From Agapetus fuscipes (taxonomy: Eukaryota > Arthropoda > Insecta > Trichoptera > Glossosomatidae), in NCBI GenBank assembly GCA_951799405.1, contig OX637343.1, positions 7,068,001 through 7,132,000 of the forward strand: a stretch of 64,000 nt of DNA. The letters run 5' to 3'. The notes under the pieces were generated by a model. It made no database searches. It was not told where the DNA came from and worked only from the letters and a program-made list of their open reading frames with translations. Within the stretch, counting starts at the first letter, position 1; each line of letters opens with the position of its first letter. Positions 62,788 through 64,000 of the stretch are shown here, piece after piece. The position numbers were made by a program, and so were the translations under genes.

Positions 62788-63748
62788 TACGAGGTATATC
62801 CAGAAAGTGAGTGAATTTTGTAGGTTACAATTTTTTTTTATTTCAACAAAATAAATATGTGGTTACCGTAGTAGGTAGGTACATATGAAAGCTATTTTTT
62901 GACATAGTCGCCATTCCTCTCAATGCAGGTGGTAAAGCGGGGTATCAATTTTTTTATGCCTTCCTCGAAGTAGTTTCCCGCCAATCCCTTTGTCCACTTC
63001 TCCACCTCCTTCTTTACCTCCTCGTTGATTGAAAACCTTTTCCACCCATGTGCAACTTCAGGGAGGTAAAGAAAGAAGAGTAATCTGAAGGTGCTAGATC
63101 AGGGGAATGCGCGGGATGGTTCAGGACATCCCATTTAAATGAAGCGAGCAGTTCATTTGTTGCGTTGGCCATGTGTGGTTTGGCATTGTCGTGCAGCAGG
63201 CAGACTCCCTTCGTCAGCATGCCTCTCCTCTTATTCTGAATCGCCCTCCGCAATTTTTTTAGGGTCTCACAGTATCTTGCAGAGTTGATGGTCTCCCCTT
63301 GAGGCATATATTTAATTACAATTATGCCTTGACAGTCCTAAAACACAGATGCCATGATTTTCTTGGCTGAAATTGTGCTTTTGATTTTTTTGGGGGAGAG
63401 TGAAGAGGTGTGACGCCACTGTTGAGACTGCCTTTTGGTTTCAGGCGTGTAGTGCGCAACCCAAGTTTCATCTCCAGTAACAATGGAGCGGAGAAATTTA
63501 TCTCCATGGAGTTTGCAGCTTCTCAAATCTCTTGCCCGCCGCAGCGTATTTCGCACTTGGCAGGAGATTGGATTGTCATTTTTCACAAAACGTGTTATCG
63601 CGTTGACACTTCTCAACGTACTGACCTTGAACCGGTTTCATTACAGAGGGGAAAGGTCAGGATACACGAAAGTGTAGCCAACATGTTAAAAATAAAATCC
63701 ATCCGATCGTGAGAGCCTCAGTACACTTACTTTCTGGACACGGTCGTA
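62788..63748 (-). mobile_element. mariner element with internal deletion
   Basis: The ends are inverted repeats: 'tatccagaaagtgagtg' at the left and, reading inwards from the right, 'gtgtccagaaagtaagtg'. TA flanks are plausible. At about 961 bp it is shorter than the usual ~1.3 kb; the missing part is the transposase N-terminus (DNA-binding domain). Confidence 0.85.
62892..63616 (-). pseudogene. mariner transposase, N-truncated, one stop and one frameshift
   Basis: In order: VTGDETWVAHYTPE (first catalytic Asp), KKIMASVF, an in-frame stop at 63338-63340, then GIIVIKYMPQGE, LLHDNAKPHMAN (second Asp) and HSPDLAPSDY (third Asp, 34 residues on, so DD34D). After GGKGF a frameshift moves the C-terminus into another frame (EEVKKEVEKW, CIERNGDYVKK, stop at 62892-62894). 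All three catalytic Asp survive, but the gene is dead. Confidence 0.88.
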
Positions 63749-64000
63749 TTATTCCTTCTCTTAGCACATTCCAAGCACACGTGAGCCTCCCTTGTCTTGC
63801 TCTGTATATTCTATTTAGAAGTCGGAGATGTTGACAACTAGACTTCAGACTTCTCTACAGCTTTATTGACAAGTCTGCAACAGTGTTTGGTGAGTGTGCT
63901 TTTGCAGTGGCGGCTTCAAAGGTCCATGGTCACTTTGAGAGAAGTCTCAAGACCAATCTGTTCACCGAATCTTGTGTGCGAAACTGCGACAATAAGGAAA
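63749..64000. other. No gene seen
   Basis: Flank of the mariner element up to the window edge. Confidence 0.4.

Overview
The window is eukaryotic nuclear DNA from an animal, most likely an insect. It shows spliced genes with gt/ag introns, a receptor tyrosine phosphatase of the insect Ptp99A type, AT-rich introns with GC-rich exons, and dense transposable elements (mariner, hAT-type MITEs, LINEs, tRNA-derived SINEs, Penelope-like foldback DNA, solo LTRs). I cannot fix the order from sequence alone.

Genes. (1) The last three coding exons of an unidentified plus-strand gene lie at 4744-6486; its tail looks low-complexity and probably disordered. (2) One complete gene, the Ptp99A-like receptor tyrosine phosphatase, runs on the plus strand from 18493 to 48368 in 19 coding exons. 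All splice phases agree and the joined frame is 6099 nt (2032 codons plus stop). Order: signal peptide, fibronectin-III modules, one transmembrane helix, an active-looking phosphatase domain D1, a long linker and a pseudo-phosphatase domain D2. D1 keeps the pTyr loop, the WPD Asp, the HCSAGVGR loop and the Q loop. D2 has Asp in place of the catalytic Cys. Three domains and the D1-D2 linker carry very long in-frame, charged, AT-richer insertions, each inside one oversized exon. The first coding exon (18493-18595) is small and sits below a CpG-rich stretch that is the likely promoter.

Mobile DNA. Names used in the entries: SINE-1 is tRNA-derived with a GTCTAGTGGTT box A and occurs with two different 3' tails. 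SINE-2 is a second tRNA-derived family with a CTCAGTTGGTAGAG-like box A. SINE-3 is a poly(A) SINE-like family. Rep-A is a ~250 bp family that starts 'ttgacttataggttgg' and ends in attatag repeats. Rep-B is a ~0.4-0.45 kb family. MITE-C is palindromic (TIR 'gggctggaagtctc'). Rep-D, foldback-E, Rep-F and Rep-G are further families seen two or three times. A nearly intact antisense LINE (33243 to about 37130) fills much of intron 12. A decayed mariner (62788-63748) lies at the right end. Several insertions are nested with clear target-site duplications, so their relative order can be read.

Layout. 0-4.7 kb: repeats. 4.7-6.5 kb: 3' end of the upstream gene. 6.5-18.2 kb: AT-rich DNA with few repeats and no gene found. 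18.2-48.4 kb: Ptp99A with TE-filled introns. 48.4-64 kb: intergenic, repeat-rich, with palindromes, SINEs, LINE tails and mariner, and no cellular gene recognised.
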